A stretch of 64,000 nt of DNA from Rhizophagus irregularis (taxonomy: Eukaryota > Glomeromycota > Glomeromycetes > Glomerales > Glomeraceae), in contig NC_089440.1 of the NCBI RefSeq assembly GCF_026210795.1, forward strand, positions 4,278,001-4,342,000, read 5' to 3'. This document shows positions 1 through 11,800 of this stretch, one piece after another. The notes beneath the pieces were generated by a model, which saw only the letters and a list, made by a program, of their open reading frames with translations, had not been told where the DNA came from and did not search any database. Position 1 is the first letter of the stretch; every line of letters starts with the position of its first letter. Made by a program: the position numbers and the translations under genes.

Positions 1-97
1 TTTTACTAATCGATAAATTTTCTTATTCCCCATCGTCTGTTTCTGTTATAGTATAACTTCTCAGTGTGTCATCACTATTTGTTTCATCTATATTTAA

Positions 98-2055
98 TTA
101 TTCAAACCCCCTAATCTTATCATAAACTTTTTCAATTATTTCTTTGCTAATTTCCCAACCATGTCTATGATCTTTTATGTGCATTGTGTGCAACATTAAT
201 TTAATCTTTTGTTTGAACGCTTCTATCTTTTCTGTTGACTCATCTTCTTTTAATTTAGCTTCTTCATATAATATATTTTTGTATCTTCTAATAGTGCTAT
301 CTTTACTAAAGCTCCAAACGGGTCGGTTTGGTCCGGATTATAGACAGTTCGGATTAGAGCCAAAATCCGTAAGAACCGAACCGAAAAACCGGCGGTTCAG
401 TTTGGTTTAATCCGATTTTTTATAAAAATGCGAAAAATCGAATAGCCGGCCATCTAGTGATCGTACAAAGTCGAGCCATATATCTTTGGATTCCTCTCGA
501 CGAGACGCGTCGAATGGTGGTAAGATCATGTCTCTAGCATCGATAGATCACACGTTAACCCACGCTAAATGATTTATCAATAATTGGAATTAGCAAGCTT
601 TCTATCGGTGCTAGAGACATGATCTTAGCACCATTCGACGCGTCTCGTCGAGACGAATCCAATGAATATAAATTCGTTCGTATACGACCACTAGATGGCG
701 AATAATATCAAGTTTCACATTTTTTTAAAATTTTCGAGCGTTAAAAATTAAAAATTCCGATACATGAATTTATTCGTCGTCCAATGGTCGTACAAATATA
801 AATTAGGACTCATTGGATTCGTCTCGATGAGACGAGTCGAATGGTGGTGAGATCATGTCTCTAGCATTAATAGATCGTAAGTTAATTCACGCTAAATAAT
901 TTATAAAAAATTGGCATTAGCAAGCTATCTATCGATGCTAGAGACGTGATCTTACCACCATTCGACTCGTCTCATCGAGACGAATCCAATGAGTCCTAAT
1001 TCATATTTGTACGACCATTGGACGACGAATAAATTCATGTATCTGAATTTTTAATTTTTAACGCTCAAAAATTTTAAAAAAATGCGAAACTTGATATTAT
1101 TCGCCATCCAGTGATCGTACACGAACGAATTTATATTCATTGGATTCGTCTCAAGGAGACGCGTCGAAAGGTGCTAAGATCATGTCTCTAGCACCGATAG
1201 ATAGCTTGCTAATTCCAATTATTGATAAATCATTTAGCGTGGGTTAACGTGTGATCTATCGATGCTAGAGACATGATCTTACCACCATTCGACGCGTCTC
1301 GTCGAGAGGAATCCAAAGATATATGGCTCGACTTTGTACGATCACTAGATGGCCGGCTATTCGATTTTTCGCATTTTTATAAAAAATCGGATTAAACCAA
1401 ACTGAACCGCCGGTTTTTTGGTTCTAATACCCGAACAGAACCGAACCGAATTTTGAGCCGGTTTCGGATTGGTTCCCCGGTTTAGCCCGAACCATTTGGA
1501 GCTTTAATCTTTACATTCTATAAAATCTGTTATAGCTTCTTTATACCATTCATAAAATTCCCCAAATCTTATATTCACATTCCAATTTTCCAAAATATAA
1601 CCATATCTTATTAATTCTTTATTCCCTATCAATCTGTCCATTGTTTCATCTTCTTTATCATTTTCTATACAATCCATCATGATTACTATTATTATTATTT
1701 TTAATCCTTTTTCTCTTAATACTGGTTGTTTCAAGTATCTTATCGATTCGACCATTACATCTAATGCATCTCTAGTCCTTCCTTTTGTATAATTATTTCT
1801 TTCTTCACTATCTATACTTAATAAATTTAATAATGCTCTTATAGTTTCTGCATTATAATCTTTTATCGTATATTCAAATTTTTGTAATATTTTCCAAAAT
1901 TTTCTGAAAACTTCTGGTGTATCTTTTATCAGATAACATATTTCACATGATATACTTTCTCCTATTAATTCATCTATATGTACATTTCCAATATTTTCGT
2001 CGTGTCTTAATTTGTGATTCTCGTAATCAATTTTCCAATGTGCGTACCATTCCAT
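98..2055 (-). pseudogene. Decayed ORF of unknown family, split by a palindromic transposon
   Basis: The longest open stretch starts at ATG 2055 and runs 183 codons to a stop that lies inside the inserted element (1504-1506). Removing the element at 307-1506 together with one 8-bp duplication rejoins the frame exactly: it continues through 298 to a TAA at 98-100, giving a 249-codon product rich in Lys, Glu and Ile. Upstream of 2055 the same frame still reads like coding sequence to about 2290 but holds stops at 2068-2070 (TGA), 2092-2094 (TAG) and 2176-2178 (TAA). I therefore read it as an old copy of a longer gene, already damaged. I recognise no domain; a lineage-specific repeated gene or the tail of a retroelement is possible. 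The stops and the frame continuity are seen; the pseudogene status is inferred. Confidence 0.5.
307..1506. mobile_element. 1,200-bp palindromic foldback element of hAT type (non-autonomous)
   Basis: The element is flanked by a perfect 8-bp direct repeat, ATCTTTAC, at 299-306 and 1507-1514. Its ends are inverted copies beginning TAAAGCTCCAAA. The two halves are inverted copies of each other almost throughout, meeting near 905. Inside are three smaller hairpins (about 487-660, 811-991 and 1140-1312), each made of the same 50-60-bp module with GAGACG and GATCATGTCTCTAGC-like text. It has no coding capacity. An 8-bp target duplication is characteristic of hAT transposition, so a hAT transposase acting in trans is the likely mover; the family assignment is inference. 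Boundaries are set by the duplication and the inverted ends. Confidence 0.88.
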
Positions 2056-3130
2056 CGTCGTAATTGTTCATCCAGAATTTCGATTAAAATTCTATCTCCT
2101 TTTATACATATATTTTGTTCTTATCATTTCTATTTCTAATCCTCCAAATATTCTTTGCTGTAACGTCCTTTCTTTTTACACATGTTGTTCTTTCCAACTT
2201 AATTCCTCTATCCATTTTCTTTCTTGATAAAATTCTATTTTAAATACATATTTTGTAAATTCCATCTCGCATTCAACCTTATTTCTTCTATCTTCAAAAT
2301 AGATTACTTCTTTCAATCTTTAAATTCCATCTTTCAATTTTGTATTTTTACTATGCTATATTTCACTATTAATTTCTACTGCGCCTCAAAATTTCAAAAA
2401 TTATTCTAAGTCCACGATCTCCTTAGTCTGCGGAGGTTTTTACTGCGCATTCTAAAATTTCTCCTATTATCAATATTCATAATTTTCGCGTTCCACTAAC
2501 TTCAAAGTTTTCATAACTTTTAAAGTTTGTGAATTTTCAATCTTTTTCATCATACACATAAATAAGGAGGATTTTATATTATTCATTACATAAATCAATC
2601 CATAGTACACAAAATATCCTTCTTTTCAAATAAACGTTCTTCTTTTCAAATACATAAAATGTTTCTTCAATGTTTTTATTTATATCCTCTTCTTGGACTT
2701 TACTCTATTATTAAATACTGCACGTAATGTTCATTATACGGCTCGTTAATGTGTAAATATCCTTCTATTTAATTCTCCTTCTATTTTTACTTCGTTAGTC
2801 AACTTGTTTCTTAACGGGTGAATCTAACCTTCCGAAATCCAGTTTCAAAAGTCATCTGCTATCCATAAAACTCGTCTAAACTAACTTATCTTTCCTCAAA
2901 TTGATGGACCTATACTGGGCTTATCTCTATCTTTTTCCCATTGGGTAAAAGCATGATAGTTTACAGGTTTGTCCTATTTTATTCTTTCAATGTTTCTTGA
3001 TAGTAAGTGTCTTTACAATTTTCATTCCCCATTCCCAAAGCAATTTGCGCATTATTGAGTTGGGTATCCAGATTTGACGTAACCCATACGTATTTTGTAA
3101 TTAAAATGTAAAATCAAAATCTTATATTAT
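2056..3130. other. Gene-free AT-rich stretch
   Basis: Apart from the apparent upstream continuation of the decayed ORF on the minus strand (to about 2290), I see no supported gene, RNA or regulatory element here. Small open frames have no family resemblance. Confidence 0.5.
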
Positions 3131-3522
3131 TGCCATTTTCTTTTTAGTATAATCTAGTTAAAATAATAATAAAAAAAGATGAATTTTAGAAACCTGTGAT
3201 TACTAAAATTTTATTGTATTTTCAGGTAGATAAGATGCAAATACAAGCTGAAAATGCAATAAAATTTTAGTAATCACAAGTTTTAAAATAAGTTTACTTA
3301 TAAGTAACTTTTAAAGCATAAATATTACACAAATTTTTAAGGAGTCACTTATAAGTAAACTTACTTTAAAACTTGTGATTACTAAAATTTTATTGCATTT
3401 CAGCTTGTATTTGCATCCTCTCTACCTGAAAATACAATAAAATCTTAGTAATCACAGATTTCTAAAATTCACTTTTTTTAATTATTATTTTAGCTAGATC
3501 ACACTAAAAAGAAAAAGGCGAT
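3131..3522. repeat. Foldback (MITE-like) inverted repeat, about 390 bp
   Basis: Left and right arms of about 180 bp are inverted copies, from GCCATTTTCTTTTTAGT on the left to its near-complement ending GGCG on the right. Each arm carries an inner inverted pair, so the text around TGTGATTACTAAAATTTTATTG appears four times in alternating orientation. The centre (about 3300-3350) is a short AT-rich spacer. No coding sequence is present. I could not define a clear target-site duplication, so the class of transposon is open. Confidence 0.75.
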
Positions 3523-3994
3523 AAATTCCAGATTGAAGACTTTATTATAATAAAATTAAGATCAATTATCTGAATTGATGATTTTGCAAATATGTAGACA
3601 TTAATTTTTTCATGTAAGAACTATTGTGCATGATAACAAAGATATAAAGATATCAGTTATTTGTGGATTGTAGAATGACTAGAATCATAACTATAGTTCA
3701 TTAAAGACACAAATGTTTCTTTTAATTTCATCCTAGAAATGAATGAGATTTCTCACATCAATTTTGGATAGCTAAAAAAATTAATTTTTTTCTCCTTTTT
3801 ACTTGGCATGAAAGATGATGTACGGTGGCAATTCTAAGGTCAAAGACAGGAGATGATGGCAACTCCTCGGTTAATTTCTGTTATCTACCAATTTACAATC
3901 CAAATCTCAATATATTTATTAAGGCTAAAGAATGAAATTGAACTAGTGTACAGAACAAGTAATTTTTAAGGCAAATTTGTAGACCATAATGTAG

Positions 3995-4205
3995 GATTCA
4001 GAAATTTCTTTTATGATTTTCAAATTCTGCATCAGCGAATGAAGGAGTATTTTAAATTGAAAGGTTACCTGATACGACTGATATGGAATTTTTTTTAGTA
4101 AAACGAAAAAGGGGGTAATGTACCAACAAATTTTAGATCAAACATTAGATTAATATTAGCTATGTACTTTAATACCGAAATCAATAAACCAAATGTCTGG
4201 TTGAT
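3995..4205 (+). repeat. Diverged direct repeat, copy 1
   Basis: This stretch aligns by eye with 5702-5885, in the same order and orientation. Shared landmarks are TCTTTTATG near the start, CGAATGAA followed by ATTTTAAATTGA, ACACGACTGA-like text, ACAAATTTT-GATCAAA, and ACCGAAATCAAT near the end. Many substitutions and small gaps separate the copies, so the duplication is old. It has no open reading frame of note. Confidence 0.6.
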
Positions 4206-5701
4206 ATTATTCTTTCATTTTATTTTTTGTAATGAAAAAGATAATATTAATATAAATAAAAATAAAAAGAATTCATAGCATCACGGGTAGGTAATATTTG
4301 CGAAAAACCAGTCTTTATAAATATCAGAATGATTTTTCATTTGTTCAACAGATGATTAAAAGTTTAAATAAAAGATTAATACAATTGATCTAAATATATT
4401 TATTAAACATTATTAAATTAGTCATTTTTTATATTCGAACTATTTCATTAAAATAATTCTGATGAATATACCTGCTTCAAGAAAAATCCTGGTTAAATTC
4501 TTTTTAAACAATCATTTATTAAAAGGGTTGATATAATTGTTTGATAAATTAAGAATTAATCATTTAAAATTGTTTTTTTTTTTTGCCCATAATGTATTGA
4601 AGAATTAACTTGAAATATCAAATAAATAAAATAAATATCTTTTTTCTGATAAAAAAAGAATTTTGAATATTGTAACCCATTACCCACGAATTTGGAATAT
4701 GCCTCTTGATAAATATTGAACTAGGAAGTAAGTGGGTTAAAATTTTGTAGTTATTATAAATAATAGCATCATATTAAGAAAAAGGAAGGTATATACAATT
4801 GCTATTAATGTTAATAATGAAAACGACATAATTATCTTGAATTATATAATCGTTTAATACCGTTTTTTCCTGACATCTCCGTTTTGTGGGCGCTCATCAT
4901 CGACGTGACAAATAAGAAAAAAGTCGTAGAGATATATATTCCCTGCACGTTCTCGGCAGTCACGTGTATGTGCCAAATAAATGGCACACCCATATTGCGA
5001 GTCATAATATTAATACATCCCACAAAACGAATTCAAAGTATATGAAGGAAATTTCAAGAAATATATTATAGATGATGTTACATATTAGCACGGAGAATCA
5101 GAGCTCTGTTGTTCCAAATAAAACAAAAGCTCGAAATACCCTGCACTGACCGATATGTAGGTTGAAATTTCTAGGGTTTGATTTGTACTAATGCAAGTCG
5201 TATTTTTAGTAAACAATAAATTGTAGTAGGTTTAAATTTAAATTTTTATAAAATCAGGTTTAAATTTATAATCAATCAGTTGGGAAATCCAATCATCCAT
5301 CTCAAAAAATCTATACTCAGACTATCTTAGCATCATTGGCTGATTTTCGACTTTTATTACTTGCTTCAAATCTTTTTCAAAATAACTTAGGTAATAAGGG
5401 GTTTTTTTTTACTAAAAAAAAATTCCATCTGAAGCATAAAATATCATTTCTTAATAAAAAGTTAGTACGATTCTTACTAACAAAGAAAAGTTGCCTATCT
5501 GATCATGATAATTCCAATCAGAAAATTCTAATCAGAAATGACACTCAAATTTTAATTGCGTTTTCATGTTGGATTAGATTTTAAGCGATATCCGTAACTA
5601 CTTAATAATGTCTCATAGCATGATCGACACATCATTAACTCGTTTGCGAAACGGTAAAAACGGTAGAAACAGAAATCGTGAATCACACAATCTGGTCTGG
5701 T

Positions 5702-5885
5702 GAATTATTCATAAAATCTTTTATGGCATTTTGGCACCAACGAATGAAAAGACATTTTAAATTGACAAGTTATCTAACACGACTGACTGACACGTGTTAT
5801 TTAGGTGTAACGACAAATTTTGGATCAAAATACTTATCATACTTACCGAAATCAATCAATAAAGAAAGCCACTAACAATATTATC
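5702..5885 (+). repeat. Diverged direct repeat, copy 2
   Basis: Second copy of the repeat at 3995-4205, about 1.7 kb downstream and in direct orientation. An open frame at 5678-5875 overlaps it but is not preserved in copy 1, so I do not treat it as coding. Confidence 0.6.
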
Positions 5886-7550
5886 TAATATCTTGATTTT
5901 TTATTATTTTTTCATCTCATTTTTTTTTCGATTTTCGAGTGATGAGAAGATAATAATTAAATATAAGGGTAAATAATAATAATAATAATAAAAAATGATG
6001 AACTTCGAAAAAATTATTTATTATTATTTTTTTTTTTCATTCAATAAGAAAATTAAAAAATGGACGATAATTAATTAATTAATTAATTAATAATAAGTTC
6101 ACGATATTTTTTTTTTTAAAAGGAAGTAATTGATCGCTTTAAGCATTATTTTACAATTTTAGAATTATCAGATGAAAAAACATTTGTCCAATGATTTTCA
6201 AATGATATAAAAAAAAAAATAAATAATTTTGGGCGTGAAAAAAATATTTGAATATTCCCATGAATTTTTTTAAAAAAAAGAAAGAAACTGGATTCAGTGG
6301 TGTGACGGAAACGAAAAATTCCGAAATTTACAAATGTTTATTATTTTGGAAATTAGGATGAAGTTGAATAAACCGTTATTAGAATAAACTGATAAATACT
6401 AGTTTAATTTAGTTTAATAATTTTACTTTTTTTTTTTATGAAACATTTAGAATTTAGGAACGTTTTCATTTTTAAGTAAAAAAAAACGTGTAAAATAAAC
6501 ATTCGATAGTGTTACTTAATTTAGATCACGTTTACTAAAAAAGAAATCAAAAAAAAAAACCGGTCATTAAAGAAAAAAAAAAAAAACTTTATCAATTTAT
6601 AAAAAAACAAATAATGAATTCTTTTTTAATAACGGTATAACAAATAAAATAACAATAAACAATAATAAATAACAATTAAAGAAAACTTTAAAATTTCACG
6701 GTACTATTTCCGAAATTTAAACGATTTTTTTTACAAGAACATAAAAAAAAATTTTTTTATTTATTTATTGATTCCAAAAAAAACTTTTTTGGTCTTTTTT
6801 AAAAATTTTAAAAATTGATTTTTTTTTAAAAAAAAGGGGAGGGGAAAAAGCTATTTACAAAAAAAGAATTTGGGAGTTAACTTTTTTTTTTATATCAAAT
6901 GAACTATATTTAAAATTTTTTAGTTCAATTTCTTAGAAACAAAAACATGAAACAATGAAACAACAATGAAACACAACAAATGAAAAAAACGACGAGCATA
7001 AAAAATACTAAACAAATAGGGGAAAAATTTGAATCCGGAAGTACAAAAAGAGAACATTTACATTCATTACAACCTCCAAATAAAATTTTTTTTTAAAAAA
7101 AAAGGAAATAATATACAAAAAATTTTTTGACAAATGCTAAATTCCTTTTGTTATTACATAATAACACCTTACAATTTTTTCACAGGTCATTATACAATTA
7201 AAATGTTATAAAAAAAAATAAATTGTACAAATTGAAAAGCGTTAAAATAATAAATAAAAAAAAGGGGGGGAAAGGGTAGGGGGGAAAAAGAAAGGGAAGA
7301 GAAAAAAGGAGAAAAAAAGAAAAAGAAAAGTTGAAAGGGGGAAAATAATAAAAGTTTTTTTTTGTTTTTTTTTTGTTTTTTTTTGTTTTGATAAATAAAA
7401 ATTGCGTATTGTAAAAAAAAAAAAAAAAAAATTTTTTTTTTTTGCAAAAGAAAATTTATTTAAAAAAAAAAAGGTTGGTCCGTTCCACGAAAAAATTTCA
7501 AAATAAAAAAAGAAAAAGAAAATAATTTATGTGCGATGTAAATTATTTCT

Positions 7551-8851
7551 TTATAAATTTGCGGATTTAAATAATTTGCCTGCTGCATTATTTGCCAATG
7601 TAGCTTGAGCGCATTGAGCTGCGTTATCACTTCTTAAATGACGATTTAAAGCATCTAATCTTGCAAAAGCGCGACCACAATTTTGACATACATGAGGTTT
7701 TAATCCCAGATGTAATTTTTGATGACGTTTAAGATCATGTTGTCTAGCAAATGCTCTTGGACAACCAGGATAATTACATACAAAAGGTCTTTCATCAGTA
7801 TGAGTACGAAGATGAGATTTTAAATTGTATTGTCGCGTAAAAGTTTTTGGACAATGTTCATGAGGACAGGCAAAAGGAGCTAAAGATTTTGAAGATTTTC
7901 GTGGCTGCTTGGTCGGAGACAAAGTTTCAATATGAAGACGTTGCGTCAGATCACCAGGCAGAGACTTGCGGCGATTGTGCTGTTGAAATGCTACTTCAGA
8001 TTTCACTGGTGTTGAAGCAATTTTTCGTAGAAAGATTGCATCATCAAGTGATTTACGACGTGCGGCATCAGATGCCAAACTATCAGCGGTTGTCGTATTA
8101 AAATAATCCCGAGCATCTAAGGTAGCAAGTTCACGTGGAAAAAAAGATTTGGTATCCATATCAAATAATTGATCTGTTGGATTCGGAAGCTTTCCTTGTA
8201 CTATTGGAGATGGTGGCATAACACCTACAAAAGAAGCTTCTGCACCAGGCATTGTAAAGCAATCTGCCAAAGAATGTGAAATCATTGGCCCTAAATCATT
8301 ATAATCTGGGAAAGCTGATAAAATTTTGATTATTTTTAAAAAAAAATTTGTATAAATAAAAAAAAAAAAAAAAAATCCTTTTTTTAAATTAAATTAAATT
8401 AATTACCTTGAGTCGTATAATGATTTAAATGACCAAAAGGAATATCTTTGGCTAATGACAATGCTACATTATAGTCATGTTCATTACCTAAACCTTGAGA
8501 TTCCATCTTAATTGATAAAGAAGGACTCGTAAAACCAGAAGGAGGAGAATCATGAGTGAAACTATCAGTAAGATCTAAATCTGAACATGTTTCCGGGGAT
8601 TCAGGAGATAGAGCGTTTGAAGTGCCAAAGGAGAATAAAGGAGGATAATAATAATAATTCCCTTCCGTTATAGAAAGAGGTTCTATCATAGATGTGGGGG
8701 AATAACTCATTGTATCTGAAGCGTAATAAGGCATATATTTTTCTGTATCAGGAGTATAACTTGTAGGCATTGTATGTGATATTGAGCTTGGACGACCAAG
8801 TGCAAGCACTGAACAAGCCCCTGATGTTGATGTTTCTTTTTGCTGTTTCAT
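7551..8851 (-). CDS. C2H2 zinc-finger transcription factor, Crz1/CrzA-like
   Basis: Two exons, 8851-8407 and 8314-7551, joined over a 92-nt GT-AG intron, give 402 residues. The C-terminus (about residues 296-390) holds three tandem fingers: two CxxxxC...HxxxH units (FTRQYNLKSHLRTH, FARQHDLKRHQKLH) and a third, CQNCGRAFARLDALNRHL, whose last ligand is a distant Cys (C2HC). This order and wording match the DNA-binding region of fungal Crz1/CrzA, the factor dephosphorylated by calcineurin and imported into the nucleus under calcium or ion stress. The N-terminal 290 residues are Ser/Pro/Tyr-rich and low in complexity, as expected of an activation and regulatory region, and carry the motif RRKSL twice (basophilic kinase sites). 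No clear calcineurin PxIxIT docking motif was found, so regulation by calcineurin is inferred from family. Upstream lies about 4.9 kb without genes. Confidence 0.85.
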
Positions 8852-11800
8852 TGTAAATGTATACGTGCGTAGAAAAAAAAAAAAAAAGCGTAAAAACTTA
8901 AGGGAAAAAAAAAGGAACTAGAAAAAAAAAAGATTATGTTCAAAGTACAAAGAGGCGATGTATTCGTGTACTTTAACGAGTGGTGGCGAAGTGCGGATTT
9001 TTAAAGGTAAAGCCTAACGGCAAAAGAGGGCTCGAGTTTTTGGGAAAGGGAAAAGAAAAATAAAAAATAAAAAAGAAAAAATTTAAGAGATAAAAATTTT
9101 CAAGTAAATGACAAATGTCTGCCGTATCTATCAATACAGTGCTGCAAGAGCGATAAAAATTAAAATTATAGGTCATTCAGAATATGGAACGAAATAAAAA
9201 AAAAAAAAGTGGGTAAAGGCTTCAAAGGCTCATATTTGTAAGATAAATTTTCAATCGTATCTCGGTTGCCTTTAAATCATATAAAAAATTTTTTTTTTTT
9301 TTTTTTTAGATAAAAAATTTTTTTTTTATTGTGTAGCAAATCATAAAATAAGATGTAAACAATAAACATTACAAATTTGATTATGGAAATTGTTTATTAT
9401 ATAAATGAACGAATTGGATTTAATGGATTTAATATATATATGTTTACTTATTGTTTATAAAAAAAAAAACCGTAGGTTAGATGGCGGTCAGCCGATGGGT
9501 AAAAAAAAAAAAAATTTTTTTTGTAAAAATAAAAAAAAAAATTTACCGGCAAGTTATTTAACAAGTCATAGGGACTGTTCAGAATTTTTTCCAAATTTGT
9601 TTCTTATTATTTTTTCCTAATAAAGTACGGTTCTTAATTTCTGTGACCAGTTCTCGGACTCAATAACCTGATCTTAACTAACAAAGGTAAAAGTCTGAGC
9701 CTTCTTTTTTTCTTTTTTCTGTTGAACAAAATTGAAATGAGTAAGCGCATGAGCCTAATTATTATAATCGGAGAAATACGGCGTTTAAAAATAAAACAAA
9801 AATAATAAAACCACGTATTATCACGTATATTATAACGTATTTTAGCGTGTATAATATAAATGATATAAAACTCCGATTGAATAATAGAATGAAAATATTA
9901 TAGTAACAATTGGACGATCCTTTACTTTACGATATCGTTATTCAATTCGCGTTATTTCTTTTTTTATAATAGAACGATTTGAGGGGAAGAGGCTTAAGGG
10001 GAAAGTATGTGGCTTTGTGAACCAGACATTTACCTGAAAAGACGTTTAAAAGATGTTTGTTTGCGGCTTATAATTATAATAGAAAAAAAAAACAAGCGAA
10101 AAATATTACGAGTTTTATATTCTTGATCATTTGCGTTAATTCGATATGGTAAAGATACACGTTAATAAACCATTTTTTCTTAAAAAAAATCAAGATGGTA
10201 TGGATTAATTATTGCGCTTAAAAAAGTTACGGTAAGTTTAAAATGAGCGGGAATCAAATGATAAATAACCGTTTAGTCCGAAAAGATGGTAACGGTACAT
10301 TATTGTTATTATGATTGACTAAAATTAGTATAATTAAAAATAACGGAATTGATCGAAATAATAAATAATTAAATTTTCTTCTCTCTTCTCAAGGACGTGT
10401 CTTTTTATTAAATTTACAGATAAGCCGCAAAAAAAAAAAAATTCCTGATAATCATCATGATTTATGCAATTAAGATGAAATAAGCTTAATTTACGTAAGA
10501 TTTAAAATTTAAATACATTTACATTTATGTATATGATCTTTTTTTTTTAATTTTTATCTCCGAAAAAAAAACCTAATGATTTTTTTGTACTTTTTTACTA
10601 CCAGTTTTATTATATGTACAATAACTTTTTGTACACATGTCAAAAAATTTGACATTTTTTATCTTAGAATTTTAATTCTCACCAGAATTATTATTATTAT
10701 TATTATTTTTGCCAACATTATCATTTTTTTTTCCCCCAATATAAAAAGGCTGTGTGAAAAGAAATCCTTATCCAATGACGAATTTTTAGTCAACTGTCGC
10801 CATCCCGCATGGCAAAAGAGCTCTCACACACTGCCATAACATTTAATAATAGCCCGATTTGTTAATTCTGAAATTAAAATAAATAAATTTCAAGTTTTTT
10901 TTTTAAAATTAAACCTTTCTCTCTCTTTTTTTTTTCTTTGGTAACACAAAATGGGACAATACAAAATATGAATAATATAATGATTTAAGTTTCTCCCTCT
11001 CTTTCTCTTTTTTTACCCGTATAATTGGTAAAATGGCTTTGCATGATTTATTTGTATAATGTCGGGCAGTGTGAGATTTCCCACTGCGCAGGAGGCGGTG
11101 AAATACAGTAAATCCTGTTATTTTTCAAGTTTTTTTTTTTCTACTCCACAAAAAATTTTTTTTTGTAACGTGAAAAGGAAATTATACACTTAGAATGAAA
11201 AAAAAAATTTTTTTTTTTCTCATTAAAAGTTTTTGATTTCGTAATCAATTAAAATAAATTAAATAAGTATAAGCTTAATAATAATGACAGTTGATTGATC
11301 ACTACTTACTACAATAAAGCTTGTTGATTTTATTTATTATTTAATAAAAAAAAAACCATCAAAAAAAACGTAAATCATTTGTCGTAAATCCACGTTACTT
11401 TAAAAAGTTTAGCCTAAGCTTCAATAAACACTTGTAAATCAATTATTCATTAGACAAAAAAGAAAAAAAAAGCTAAACCCACCACAAACGATTCTTTGTT
11501 TTTTTTTTCGTACGGAAACTTCTTAATAAGTACCAGTAATATTTTTGAATAACAAAGCCACGGAAAAAAAAAAGTATAATGTAAAGATAGATATATCGTA
11601 AAATCAGTAAAGTAATTGCTGTCAGGAAGAAAAAAAAAATCATGAATCTTCCCTTTTCGTTTATGGAGAAGTTATTCTTTTTGAAAAAAATTCTACAGGG
11701 TATCATATAAAAATGTCAAATATGTCATCTGTTATTTATGTTCATGTTTTCTCCGTGTCAACTTTAGTTATTTTTTGAGTATATGATTTTCAAAACTAAG

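Larger units (their letters stand above)
3523..7550. other. Long gene-free AT-rich region with A/T homopolymers
   Basis: This 4-kb stretch holds many A or T runs and (TTA/TAA) microsatellites, notably 5960-6110 and 7240-7450. Small open frames at 4832-5023, 5336-5584 and 5678-5875 have no recognisable domain and no splice-consistent neighbours. The last few hundred bases are probably the 3' UTR and downstream region of the zinc-finger gene. The one structured feature is the diverged duplication listed separately. Confidence 0.5.

Noticed and set aside
4832-5023. 63-codon minus-strand frame in less AT-rich sequence
   Set aside because: It has no family resemblance, no partner exons and no conserved start context; it may be a remnant but is unsupported.
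7190-7447. 85-codon minus-strand open frame rich in Phe and Ser
   Set aside because: It is the translation of A/T homopolymers and a G-rich purine run downstream of the zinc-finger gene, with no domain or splice support.
10788-10840. Possible tRNA or structured RNA in a GC-richer patch
   Set aside because: There is no T-loop GTTCRA motif, no A/B box pair and no cloverleaf pairing that I can draw.
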